The notes: generated by a model from the sequence alone, not told the origin. DNA of 64,000 nt from Halosimplex halobium (GCF_051414055.1 NZ_JBLKNX010000015.1:62001-126000); one strand, 5' to 3'. Shown: positions 34,341 to 42,466, counted from the stretch's first letter. Numbers and translations: made by a program.

Positions 34341-34426
34341 TCCGGCGACCGTCTCGGTATCGTCCGGCCCGCTCTATATAGCCGTCATAGCGCCTTTTAA
34401 CAGCCCGGCGACGCCCGATCCGGGCG

Positions 34427-34867
34427 ATGCCCTCCCTGGATCGCCGGTCGTTTCTCGCGAGTTCGACGGCGGCGCTGGTCGCCGCCGGCGGCTGCAGCGC
34501 GGTCGAATCGTCCCCGCAGCTCGCCCACTGGGTGACGGTCTACCTCGGCGACCGCGACGAGACGCACGAGGTGTCGGTCACGGTCACCGACGAGGCGGGC
34601 GAGACCGTCTTCGAGAGGGAGTACAGCCTCTCGGACGACAACGAGGCCGACGAGGACGCGCCGTTCTCCGACTCGGCCGAGCCCGAGACCGTCGTCGTGA
34701 CCGTCGACGGGACCCGGTTCGAGCGCGACTGGCCGGGGTTCGAGCAGCCGGAACTCCCCTGCGACGACCCGAACCGGTCGGGGATCGAGGTCTGGATAGA
34801 GAACGACGCGGACGGGTCCCCGGGGATCCGGGTCGAGGCGGACTGTCAGCACGTCACGATGGAGTGA
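34427..34867 (+). CDS. Tat lipoprotein, unknown function
   Basis: 146 residues. MPSLDRRSFLASSTAALVAA plus GGC gives a twin-arginine motif (RR 6-7) and lipobox (Cys about 23). The mature part is an acidic beta-sandwich-like domain (VTVTDEAGETVFEREYSL; VVVTVDGTRFERDW), reminiscent of small Ig-like haloarchaeal lipoproteins, with two Cys (CDDP and DC near the end) that may form a disulfide. No family named. Confidence 0.75.
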   Translation: MPSLDRRSFLASSTAALVAAGGCSAVESSPQLAHWVTVYLGDRDETHEVSVTVTDEAGETVFEREYSLSDDNEADEDAPFSDSAEPETVVVTVDGTRFERDWPGFEQPELPCDDPNRSGIEVWIENDADGSPGIRVEADCQHVTME

Positions 34868-34967
34868 GTCCGGCGCCCGCATCCACTGGAGAACGTCTGA
34901 CGCGATTCAAAACGAGATTTTAGCATCCGCCGGGGATACTTACCGGTCGGCTGTAGTCGGGAGCGGG

Positions 34968-35069
34968 ATGCACGCAGACCGCCCACCCCGCGACCGTACC
35001 GAGGCGGACGGACCATCCGGGTTCGCCCGCAGAGAGCCCTCCCGCGTCACAACGGGGGTGATCCGGTGA
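34968..35069 (+). CDS. Possible 33-residue leader ORF coupled to the BGTF gene
   Basis: ATG at 34968 opens MHADRPPRDRTEADGPSGFA and ends in a TGA (35067-35069) that overlaps the GTG start (35066-35068) of the next gene. The stop/start overlap is what translational coupling would need, and an AT-rich element (ATTTTAGCA at about 34917-34925) lies upstream. It could be a real leader peptide, or the sequence may simply be 5' untranslated region. Confidence 0.3.
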   Translation: MHADRPPRDRTEADGPSGFARREPSRVTTGVIR

Positions 35070-36202
35070 ACCGAACCTACGGCACCGTCGGCGCCGTCGC
35101 GGTGGTCCTCGTGGCCGCCGTCGCCGCTGTGTCGGCCGGCGGCGTCCCGCTCGGGGACGGCCCCGTGGACGCGACCGATACACCCGGCGCGACGGATGCA
35201 CCGGTCGCCAGCGGGACGACCGTCGCCCACGACGGCGCCCACCTCTCGCTGAAGGGGGCGCCCCGCCAGACCATCGCCGGCGAGACCGACCTGTCGCCCG
35301 GGACCGAACTCGCGGTGCGGATCGTCTCCGACGGAGACAGTCCGTTCCTCCGCTCCGAGTCGACGGCCGTCGGCGAGGACGGCGGGTTCTCGGCGACCGT
35401 CGACCTCTCCGGCGTCTCCGAGGACGCCCCGGCGCGGGTGACGGTCGTCCGCGACGGGACCGAACTGGCGAACGTGAGTGCCCGCGTCAGCGCCGTCGCC
35501 GGCGTCACGCCGACCGACGATTCCGACGGCACCGAGTCGGGGACGGCCTTCGACCACGAGGGCGACCGGCTCACGCTCGCGGCGCTGGAAAACGCCACCG
35601 TGCGCGGCGAGACGGACCTGGCGCCCGGGAGCGAGGTGACCGTCCGGCTGACTTCGACGGCGGGCGCGTCGCCGTTCCTCGTCCAGCGGACGGCGACTGT
35701 CGCCGACGACGGCACGTTCGCCGCCGAGATCGACCTCGTCGGCGTCGCCAACGGGACCACCTTCGAGGCCGTCGTCCGCCACGACGGCGCGGACATCGCG
35801 TCCGCCGAGGGAGTCGTGATCGGCGGCAAGAACGACGTGTCGACGACCGACACGAGCGACGAGAACTGGACGAAACAGCCGGTCAACGACACCAGCCCGG
35901 TCGCCGCGGAGAACCACAGCACCAGCCTCGACTACGACGGGGACGCGCTGACGGTCGAATCGGCGCCGGACCAGTCGATCGCCGGCGAGACGGACCTGCC
36001 GGCCGGGACCGAGGTGACCCTCCGGCTCACGTCCACGGGCTCCAGTCCGTTCCTGAAGGGTGCCACGGCGACCGTGACTGAAGACGGCCGGTTCAGCGCC
36101 GCGGTGAACATGAGCGCGGTCGCGCCCGGTTCGACCTTCGAGGTCACGGTTCGCCACGACCACGACACGATCGCCATCGCCGACGGCGAGGTGGTCGAGT
36201 AA
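35066..36202 (+). CDS. Surface protein with three BGTF domains
   Basis: 378 residues from a GTG. A signal peptide (about 7-25) is followed by a Thr-rich linker and three repeats of a domain with the pattern GET-DL-PGTE-V-(L/I)-S-T/D-SPFL, at about 50-130, 160-245 and 290-378. BGTF domains occur in haloarchaeal S-layer and surface glycoproteins. NxS/T sequons (NVS, NGT, NDT, NHS, NMS) offer N-glycosylation sites. No C-terminal anchor is seen, so it may be secreted or held by protein contacts. Confidence 0.8.
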   Translation: MNRTYGTVGAVAVVLVAAVAAVSAGGVPLGDGPVDATDTPGATDAPVASGTTVAHDGAHLSLKGAPRQTIAGETDLSPGTELAVRIVSDGDSPFLRSESTAVGEDGGFSATVDLSGVSEDAPARVTVVRDGTELANVSARVSAVAGVTPTDDSDGTESGTAFDHEGDRLTLAALENATVRGETDLAPGSEVTVRLTSTAGASPFLVQRTATVADDGTFAAEIDLVGVANGTTFEAVVRHDGADIASAEGVVIGGKNDVSTTDTSDENWTKQPVNDTSPVAAENHSTSLDYDGDALTVESAPDQSIAGETDLPAGTEVTLRLTSTGSSPFLKGATATVTEDGRFSAAVNMSAVAPGSTFEVTVRHDHDTIAIADGEVVE

Positions 36203-36423
36203 GTTCGATCGCCCGCTCCGCGTACTGTCAGGCTTCCACGCTTCCGTGCTTCTTCCCCACCGGGTGTCAGTTCCCCGATGCCCGTTTCCGCCCGTTCTGT
36301 TTGTCGCGCATCCGAATCCCCGTCTGTGATTCGCTCAGTCGAGCTGTGAGTGTATCAGTTATTTTTCTCTGTAGTGTCGTGAAACGAAGTCCTATCGGGG
36401 TGACCGCACTCGATAGCGAGCGC

Positions 36424-36538
36424 TGAACGCCCTCGGCGCGCTCGCGGTCGCTGAGCGACATACCCTCGCGACCTGCGGCCGCTTCGGGTAGGGGTCGCTC
36501 AGGCGACTACACGAGCGCGAGCGCGCCTTGACCGTTCA
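36424..36538. ncRNA. Hairpin element, copy 1 (candidate structured RNA or MITE-like repeat)
   Basis: Nested complementary arms: TGAACG/CGTTCA (36424-36429, 36533-36538), CGCGCTCGCG/CGCGAGCGCG (36437-36446, 36516-36525), TGAGCGAC/GTCGCTCA (36452-36459, 36494-36501), TACCC/GGGTA (36461-36465, 36486-36490). Copy 2 at 42350-42466 has the same arms, with paired substitutions in the first and last. The flank GACCGCACTCGA before it and GTCCGCCAGGA after it are also shared. Whether it is transcribed is unknown. Confidence 0.6.
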
Positions 36539-36611
36539 GTCCGCCAGGAACGCACCGCAGACAGCCACGAACCTCCCCAGCCGATTCGCTCCTGGCGTCG
36601 CTCATCCACCG

Positions 36612-36736
36612 TCGGAGCAAGCTCCGAGGAGCCTTCACACAGTTCACGAAGACCTCGCGCGGTTCCGTCGCACGCATGAACGCGCGCCAACGTCAGAGCA
36701 AGCTCTGACGGCCTTCGGAATCGCAAGCGATTCCGA
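36612..36736. repeat. Three perfect palindromes with GCAAGC core
   Basis: TCGGAGCAAGCTCCGA (36612-36627), GTCAGAGCAAGCTCTGAC (36692-36709) and a 22-nt one (36715-36736: arm TCGGAATCGC, centre AA, mirror arm). All three differ in arms but share the centre GC-AA-GC, so the arms have changed in step. They could form hairpins with very tight loops or be protein sites. Confidence 0.6.
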
Positions 36737-36806
36737 GACGACAGCGCGCGCCAACCGCACCGCGACTACCGCGTGTAGTTAGCATCCGGCGCGCAGCGCC
36801 GGTTCA

Positions 36807-36848
36807 CCGGACGCGAGCGACCGAAGGGAGCGAGTCGTCCGGCTTTTT
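36807..36848 (+). terminator. Hairpin followed by T5
   Basis: CCGGACG (36807-36813) pairs with CGTCCGG (36836-36842), with further partial pairing of the GAGCGA-rich loop, and CTTTTTCA follows. The layout is like an intrinsic terminator reading rightwards, although the nearest upstream + gene ends 600 nt away. Confidence 0.45.
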
Positions 36849-36856
36849 CACCCATG

Positions 36857-36919
36857 TTTTTGCTGCCCGGGTTCCCCCCAGCGCACCTCCGGCGCGCGAG
36901 GAAACCCGGGCGGCAAAAA
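36857..36919. terminator. Inverted repeat just after the dnaJ stop
   Basis: TTTTTGCTGCCCGGGTTCC (36857-36875) and GGAAACCCGGGCGGCAAAAA (36900-36919) are complementary except for two positions. The repeat begins 5 nt beyond the dnaJ stop codon, so it may end that message or protect its 3' end. Confidence 0.45.
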
Positions 36920-36924
36920 GATGG

Positions 36925-38100
36925 TCAGAAACTGTCCTTGATCTTCTCGAAGAAGCCCTGGCCCACGTCGACCTCCTCGCCGCCGGCCTCGGCGAAGGCT
37001 TCGAGGGCTTCCTTCTGTTCCGTGTTGAGGTCGTCGGGGGTGACGACCTGGACCTGGACGTAGAGGTCGCCGTCGCCGCGCCGGCGCAAGCGGGGCATCC
37101 CCTTGCCGGAGAGGCGGAACGTTTCCCCGCTCTGGGTGCCGGCGGGCACGTCGAGTTCGACGGCGCCGTCGAGCGTCGAGACCTCGATGGTGTCGCCGAA
37201 GACCGCCTGCGGGAAGGAGATGGGCTCCTGGTGGTGGAGATCCGCGCCGTCGCGCTCGAAGTCGGGGTGGTCCCGCACCGAGACCTCGATGAGCAGGTCG
37301 CCCTTGGGGCCGCCGCGTTCGCCGGGGGCGCCCTCGCGTTCCATGCGGAGGGTCTGGCCGTCCTCGATACCGGCGGGGACCTCGACGGAGAGGGAGGCGT
37401 CCTCGCGGACGACGCCGTCGCCGCGGCAAGTCGAACAGGTCTCCTCGTAGACGGTGCCCTCGCCCTCGCAGTGGCGGCAGGTCTGGCGCTGCTGGACGCG
37501 ACCCATCGGCGTCTGCTGGGTAGTCGTGGTCTGGCCGCGGCCGTTGCACTCGGGGCACTGCCGGGAGTCGGTGCCCGGCGGGTGACCCTTCCCGTTGCAG
37601 TCCGGGCAGGTGTCGGGCCGGGTGACGTTGAGTTCCTTCTCGACGCCGTGGTAGGCGTCCTCGAGGTCGATCTCCAGGGTGGTGCGCAGGTCGCGGCCCT
37701 GGCGGGGTCGGTTGGAGTCGCCGCGCCCCCCGCCGCCGCCGAAGAACGTCTCGAAGATGTCGGACATGTCGCCGAAGGGGCCCTGGCCGCCTCCGCCGCC
37801 CATGCCGCCCATGCCGCCCATGCCCCCCATGCCGCCGGCGCCGGCGCCGCCATCGTCGGTGGCGCCGTGTTTGTCGGCCTCGACGTAGCGGTCGTGGCCG
37901 AGCTGGTCGTACATCTGGCGCTGTTCCTCGTCGGTGAGGACCTCCTTGGCCTTCTTGACCTTCTTGAACTTCTCCTCGGCGTCGTCCTCGTCGCTCACGT
38001 CGGGGTGATACTCCCGGGCTTTCTCCCGGTAGGCCTGCTGGATCTCCTCCTCGCTGGCGTCCCGGGAGACCCCCAGCACCTCGTAGAAGTCCTCGCTCAT
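36925..38100 (-). CDS. dnaJ: Chaperone DnaJ (Hsp40)
   Basis: 391 residues with all DnaJ parts: J domain with HPD (32-34), a Gly/Met-rich linker (GGMGGMGGMGG, about 82-110), four CxxCxGxG zinc motifs (CPDCNGKG, CPECNGRG, CRHCEGEG, CSTCRGDG) and the C-terminal substrate-binding beta domains. It delivers unfolded proteins to DnaK and stimulates its ATPase. DnaK and GrpE are not beside it, unlike in many haloarchaea. The imperfect palindrome TTGAGGTACTTCAA (38122-38135) lies 22-35 nt upstream of the start, near where a TATA box or heat-shock site would sit. Confidence 0.95.
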   Translation of the reverse strand: MSEDFYEVLGVSRDASEEEIQQAYREKAREYHPDVSDEDDAEEKFKKVKKAKEVLTDEEQRQMYDQLGHDRYVEADKHGATDDGGAGAGGMGGMGGMGGMGGGGGQGPFGDMSDIFETFFGGGGGRGDSNRPRQGRDLRTTLEIDLEDAYHGVEKELNVTRPDTCPDCNGKGHPPGTDSRQCPECNGRGQTTTTQQTPMGRVQQRQTCRHCEGEGTVYEETCSTCRGDGVVREDASLSVEVPAGIEDGQTLRMEREGAPGERGGPKGDLLIEVSVRDHPDFERDGADLHHQEPISFPQAVFGDTIEVSTLDGAVELDVPAGTQSGETFRLSGKGMPRLRRRGDGDLYVQVQVVTPDDLNTEQKEALEAFAEAGGEEVDVGQGFFEKIKDSF

Positions 38101-38345
38101 CGCTTGTCGCGGTGTAGACGATTGAGGTACTTCAATAGAACGGGTCTGGACTCGCGACGGCCGGGCAACCGGACGGCCGCGGCCCTGCTCAGTCCTCGGT
38201 TCCGACAGAGCGTCGGAACGCTCGTCCTTCGCGGGAAGGGCGGGATTCTCTCGCTGAATCAAGATAGTCGACCCCTTCCACCCCCCGCTCGCTTGCAAGT
38301 TCCGCGGGCGGCGACTCGCCCCGCGGCTGTCGACGGATCGCCCGC

Positions 38346-38963
38346 TCAGTCGCGGAACGGCGGCGAGTCGAACGTCGCGCCGCAGCCGTCGCAGGCCGCG
38401 ACGAGCGCGTCGTCGCCGTCCAGCCGGAGCGTCAGCTCGTCGCTCCCGCAGTCGGGGCACGGCGCGGGGACGCGCTCGGCGTCGCAGGCGGGACACCGGA
38501 ACGACAGCGCGTCGCCCGCGGCGTCGAGGGCGAAGTCGGCCTCCCCGCAGTCGGGACAGCGGACGGGCACGCGAACGTCGGTGGTCTCCCGGGGCGCGCC
38601 GATGGCGAGGGCGACCAGGTCGTCGTCGCCGCGGTTGTGTCCCGACTGGTACTCGCCGGGGGCAAACCTGACCGCTTCGCCCGCGGGGACGGTGACTTCG
38701 CGGCCGCTCCGGGCGGTATTCGACCCGTCCGGCTCGTCGGGGTCGCGACCGGGGAGCGTCTCGAAGGTCGCGGTTCCGTCGAGGACGACGAACACTTCCT
38801 CCTGGTCGGCGTGGGTGTGGAGGCCGCTGGGGAACCCCTCGCCGGGCGGGATCCGGTAGCGGTTGATCGCGACGCCGTCGGTGGCCAGCGGGCCGGAGAG
38901 CCCGCGGCGGTCGACGCCGGCGGTCGGTCCGTCGGTCGGCTCGTCGAACGCGACGCGTTCCAT
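38346..38963 (-). CDS. Cupin protein with C-terminal zinc ribbons
   Basis: 205 residues from the ATG at 38963. The cupin barrel (about 25-120) has PSGLHTHADQEEVFVVLDG and a second half with PGEYQSGHNRG; the His residues of both could bind a metal. From about 133 four CxxC pairs (CPDC, CPAC, CPDC, CDGC) make two zinc ribbons, a fusion seen in haloarchaea. The zinc part may bind RNA, DNA or protein, while the cupin may be an isomerase, dioxygenase or ligand sensor. No neighbour clarifies it. Confidence 0.82.
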   Translation of the reverse strand: MERVAFDEPTDGPTAGVDRRGLSGPLATDGVAINRYRIPPGEGFPSGLHTHADQEEVFVVLDGTATFETLPGRDPDEPDGSNTARSGREVTVPAGEAVRFAPGEYQSGHNRGDDDLVALAIGAPRETTDVRVPVRCPDCGEADFALDAAGDALSFRCPACDAERVPAPCPDCGSDELTLRLDGDDALVAACDGCGATFDSPPFRD

Positions 38964-39035
38964 GTCGGCCACTCGCGGCCGAGCGAGAAATCTCTGTGGG
39001 CGGCTACGCGGGCGATCCGACCACCGGTCGCGCGC

Positions 39036-39635
39036 TCACACCCCGAGCCACTCGTCGTTGCGGACCTCGTAGCCGTTCGACCGGCAGAACTTCGCCGCCC
39101 GCCGCCGCACGTCCCGGGACCCCGGAAGCTTCTCTTTCTCGCGGATCCGCTCGACGACCCAGTCGGCGACGACCGGGATCCCCTCGTCGTCGTCGACGGC
39201 GTCGATGGCCTGGAGTTCCCGGAACGTCCGCTCGTACCCCTCGCGCTGTGAACTCCCGAACTCGACGCCCCCGAGTTCGTCGGCCGCCTCGACGATGCGC
39301 CGCATCGCGGCGGCGACCGTCGGCCGCCGGACGCGCGCGCGGACCGCTTCCGGCGAGTCGTACGCCTCGCGCTCGGACCGCGGGAGCAACTCCGCCAGGT
39401 CGTAGGTCTCATCCCCGGCCTCGACCTCGTGGTAGCCGACCGCCTCGACGAGTTCCAGCCCCGTCGCCGGGAACTCGACGGTTTCGAGCTCCGCGTCGAG
39501 GTCGTCGAGCGCCCCCTCCTCGACCGGCGGCTCGGCCTCGTCGCCGCGTTCGAGCTCCTCCAGCATCGCCCGCATTCGCTGTCGGTTCTCCTCGTCCCGT
39601 GCTTGCTTGTCTCTCCCCGATCTGTCGTCTGGCAT
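39036..39635 (-). CDS. Conserved haloarchaeal protein, possibly DUF5789-like
   Basis: 199 residues. A charged helical N-terminus (about 1-45) leads to EFPATGLELVEAVGYHEVEAG and SPEAVRARVRRPTVAAAMRR, similar in wording to DUF5789 proteins, then a helical C-terminus with a single Cys. No signal peptide or membrane helix; strongly acidic, so cytoplasmic. Function unknown. It is head to head with the Rieske fusion gene, 165 nt apart, but no shared role is evident. Confidence 0.7.
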   Translation of the reverse strand: MPDDRSGRDKQARDEENRQRMRAMLEELERGDEAEPPVEEGALDDLDAELETVEFPATGLELVEAVGYHEVEAGDETYDLAELLPRSEREAYDSPEAVRARVRRPTVAAAMRRIVEAADELGGVEFGSSQREGYERTFRELQAIDAVDDDEGIPVVADWVVERIREKEKLPGSRDVRRRAAKFCRSNGYEVRNDEWLGV

Positions 39636-39800
39636 TCCCTGTGCTTGGAGCGGGCGGCGGATAACCCTGTGGTCGGGCCCCGGGCGACCCGACGGCCCGC
39701 CGCGCAGTCGACCCGGTCGACCGCCGCGCCCACCTGCCAGTTCGGTTTCAAAAACGGGCTTCAGCGAACGCCTTTACCGACGGCGCTCGGACTGTGTGCT

Positions 39801-41564
39801 ATGGCAACGGAGTCCACGGACGGACCGGACGGCTACAGGGCGGCGGCCGACCTCGACGCGCTCCGCGAGGACGGGCGGGCGGTGACGACGGTCGGCGGCC
39901 ACAGCGTCGCCCTCTTTCACCACGAGGGGGAGGTCTACGGCGTCGACAACCGCTGTCCGCACATGGGGTTCCCCCTGTCGAAAGGGACCGTCGAGGACGG
40001 GCTGCTCACCTGTCACTGGCACCACGCGCGGTTCGAGCTGTCCTGCGGGGACACGTTCGATATCTGGGCCGACGACGTGCAGACGTTCCCGACCGAAATG
40101 CGGGACGGGACCGTGTACGTCGACCCCGACCCCGAGACGGACGTGGCACCGGCGGTCCACTGGCGCAACCGCTTGGTCGACGGCATGGCCGAGAACCTCT
40201 CGCTCGTGCTCGCCAAGAGCGCGATCCACCTCGACGGCCTCGGCGAGGGCTTTTCGACGCCGCTGGAGACGGCGGTCGACTTCGGGACGAAGTACCGCGC
40301 CGACGGCTGGGGGCGCGGGCTGACGACGCTGGGCGCGATGGCGAACCTCTACCACCAGGTCGACCACGACGAGAAACAGCGGGCGATGTTCGTCGGCGTC
40401 CGCGAGGTGGCGAGCAACTGCGCGGGCGAACCCCCCAGGTTCGACCAGTACGCGCTGGACAACGAGGACCTCGGCAAGGACCGCCTGAAGTCGTGGTTCC
40501 GCGAGACCTGCGAGGTCCGCGACGCGGACGGCGCCGAGCGCTGCCTGCGGGCGGCGACCGCCACGCTCCCGCCCGAGGATCTGGCCGAGATCCTCGTCGC
40601 CGCGGCGACCGACCATCTCTACATGAACAGCAGCCACACGGTCGACTTCATCAACAAAGCGTTCGAGACGCTCGACCACGTCGGCTGGGAGCAGGCGCCG
40701 GACGTGCTCGCGTCGACGGTCGACACGATCACCGACGGCTCCCGCGCCGAGGAGACGAGTGCCTGGCGCCAGCCGGTCGACGTGGCCGCACTCTGTTTCG
40801 ACGCCGCCGACGACATCTCCGACCTCTCGGCGGCGGGCGCCGGGGAAGACTGGGAGCGACCGGACGACTTCGTCGACCGCCTGCTCGGCGACGACCCCCA
40901 CGCCATCGACGAGGCGCTCCGGGACGCGGTCCGGAACGGTGCGACGACCGAGCAGCTGGCCCACGCGGTCGCCCTGGCGGCGCTCCGGCGGGTCGCCCAC
41001 TTCGCCACCAGCAACGAGTTCGGCGACTGGAACACGGTCCATCACACCTTCTCGTTCGCCAACGCGGTCGAGCAACTGGCGGGCCGCACCGACGCCGACG
41101 ACCTCTACCGGGCCTGCTGGCAGGGCGCGATGTCGGTCTACCTGGACCGCTTCCTCAACCAGCCGAAGGCGCCGCTCCCGGAGGTCGGTGCCGGCGAGGG
41201 CGACGACCCCGCGGAGTTGCGCGAGCGCCTGCTGGAGACGTTCGACGAGCAGGGCCGCGTCGACGAGGCCGGGCGGATCGTCTCCCGGCACTTCGACGCC
41301 GGCGGCGACCCCGACCGGCTGAAGCGGACGATGGGGGAGGGGCTGCTGCGGGAGGACGCCGGCTTCCACACCCTCCAGAACGTCGAGGGCGGGTTCGCGC
41401 AGTTCGAGGCCGCCGGGAGCGACCGCGAGCGGCGACTGGCGCTTATCGCGCCCGCCAGGTACATGGCCGCCCATTTCCCGACCCGCCGCGAGGCCGAGCA
41501 GACGTTCACCATCGCCGAACGGCTGCATCGCGGCGAGGCGATCCACGAGGAAGCGGGGGACTGA
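39801..41564 (+). CDS. Rieske [2Fe-2S] domain fused to a large helical domain
   Basis: 587 residues. Residues about 10-105 form a Rieske ferredoxin domain with CPHMG (Cys52, His54) and CHWHHARF (Cys71, His74), the exact C-x-H / C-x-x-H cluster ligands. The remaining 480 residues are helical, His-rich (NLYHQVDHDEK, LYMNSSHTVDF, NTVHHTFSF), and repeat-like. No membrane helix is seen, so this is not the Rieske subunit of a bc1 complex; a soluble oxygenase or oxidase with its own electron entry domain is likely. Questin-oxidase-like proteins are one candidate fold for the helical part. Start at the ATG that opens the Rieske domain. Confidence 0.8.
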   Translation: MATESTDGPDGYRAAADLDALREDGRAVTTVGGHSVALFHHEGEVYGVDNRCPHMGFPLSKGTVEDGLLTCHWHHARFELSCGDTFDIWADDVQTFPTEMRDGTVYVDPDPETDVAPAVHWRNRLVDGMAENLSLVLAKSAIHLDGLGEGFSTPLETAVDFGTKYRADGWGRGLTTLGAMANLYHQVDHDEKQRAMFVGVREVASNCAGEPPRFDQYALDNEDLGKDRLKSWFRETCEVRDADGAERCLRAATATLPPEDLAEILVAAATDHLYMNSSHTVDFINKAFETLDHVGWEQAPDVLASTVDTITDGSRAEETSAWRQPVDVAALCFDAADDISDLSAAGAGEDWERPDDFVDRLLGDDPHAIDEALRDAVRNGATTEQLAHAVALAALRRVAHFATSNEFGDWNTVHHTFSFANAVEQLAGRTDADDLYRACWQGAMSVYLDRFLNQPKAPLPEVGAGEGDDPAELRERLLETFDEQGRVDEAGRIVSRHFDAGGDPDRLKRTMGEGLLREDAGFHTLQNVEGGFAQFEAAGSDRERRLALIAPARYMAAHFPTRREAEQTFTIAERLHRGEAIHEEAGD

Positions 41565-41660
41565 GCGCGAACCGAACGCTGTGTGAGGGCGGCGGTCGCG
41601 CCGGTCGTGACGGGGGCCGGACCCCGACACCTAACTACCCGGCGCGAGTGCTGTCGGGTA

Positions 41661-42185
41661 ATGACGAGGGCGCCAGGACTGGTCGGCGACGAGCGCGGCG
41701 GCGTCGAGCGGTGGGTGGTCTGGCTGGTCGCCGTCGCGGTCGTCGTCGGGCTCGTCGGCTCGGTCGTCTACCTCGACGACGAGCTCCGCCGCGACAGCCC
41801 GGGCGCCGACTTCTCGGTGTCGTTCGACGCCGAGGCCGGGTCGATGACCGTCGAACACGCGGGCGGCGACGCGATAGCCGACCGCACGACCGACCGGCTG
41901 TCCGTCGTCGTCCGCGACAGTTCGGCCGGGAGGAGCGCGGACGTGGTGTGGGTCAGCGACTCGCCCGGACTGTCCAAGCGAGGGGTGGGGTATCCGGTCG
42001 CCCCCGGCGACTCGCTGACGGTCGACGACCCGAGCGTGGACGCCGACGGGGACGGGAACTACCTGGACGCCGAGCGGAGCGTGGGGTTCTACCTGGAGGC
42101 CGGCGACTCGGTGCGCGTGGTCTGGACCGGTTCGATGCGCGGGACCGAACGGACAGTGACCCTCGCGAACGCGACCCTGGAGTGA
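41661..42185 (+). CDS. Pilin-like single-pass membrane protein
   Basis: 174 residues. A short basic/acidic N-terminus precedes one transmembrane helix (about 17-39, VVWLVAVAVVVGLVGSVVYLDD), then an extracellular beta-rich acidic domain with FSVSFDAEAGSMTVEHAGGDAI, the phrasing of archaeal type IV pilin-like proteins (compare the protein at 14026). No canonical pilin cleavage motif, so the call stays general. The gap to the Rieske gene is 96 nt on the same strand. Confidence 0.7.
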   Translation: MTRAPGLVGDERGGVERWVVWLVAVAVVVGLVGSVVYLDDELRRDSPGADFSVSFDAEAGSMTVEHAGGDAIADRTTDRLSVVVRDSSAGRSADVVWVSDSPGLSKRGVGYPVAPGDSLTVDDPSVDADGDGNYLDAERSVGFYLEAGDSVRVVWTGSMRGTERTVTLANATLE

Positions 42186-42236
42186 GCGGGTTCGTTCTCG
42201 ATGTCTGTGAGAGGACTGCACTCCGCGGTGAGCGCC

Positions 42237-42371
42237 GAAAGCCCTCGACGCGCTCGCTCTGAATCGGATCGACCGCACTCGACAGCAGACGATGAAAGCC
42301 CTCGACGCGCTCGCTCTGAATCGGATCGACCGCACTCGACAGCAGACGATGAAAGCCCTCGACGCGCTCGC
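42237..42371. repeat. 57-nt tandem repeat, 2.4 copies
   Basis: Units begin GAAAGCCCTCGACGCGCTCG at 42237, 42294 and 42351, exactly 57 nt apart. The first two are identical across the unit as far as I can read; the third diverges after 21 nt, where the hairpin element continues. The unit equals the 5' flank plus the first arm of the hairpin element, so the tandem is a local duplication of the element's left end. Confidence 0.85.
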
Positions 42372-42466
42372 GGTCGCTGAGCGACATATCCGCGCTCTCC
42401 GCACCGCCCGCGCGGATAGGGGTCGCTCAGACGACTACATAAACGCGAGCGCGCCTCGCCCTTTCA
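42350..42466. ncRNA. Hairpin element, copy 2 (candidate structured RNA or MITE-like repeat)
   Basis: Arms: TGAAAG/CTTTCA (42350-42355, 42461-42466), CGCGCTCGCG/CGCGAGCGCG (42363-42372, 42444-42453), TGAGCGAC/GTCGCTCA (42378-42385, 42422-42429), TATCCGCGC/GCGCGGATA (42387-42395, 42410-42418). Relative to copy 1 the outer arm changed C to A with G to T opposite, and the inner arm C to T with G to A opposite. The paired changes point to selection on, or inheritance of, a folded form. Confidence 0.6.

Larger units (their letters stand above)
36203..36924. other. Convergent intergenic region carrying a dispersed hairpin element and several palindromes
   Basis: About 720 nt between the ends of the BGTF gene and dnaJ. 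It holds hairpin element copy 1 (36424-36538), three perfect palindromes with a GCAAGC core, a hairpin with a T-tract, and an inverted repeat right after dnaJ. ORFs here (such as 36267-36461 on the minus strand) are shadows of the repeat. I see no protein gene. Confidence 0.6.

Noticed and set aside
36267..36461. MSLSDRERAEG... ORF and its lookalike at 41953-42387
   Set aside because: Both start inside the hairpin element and their likeness follows the DNA repeat; paired stem changes explain the differences better than codon constraint.
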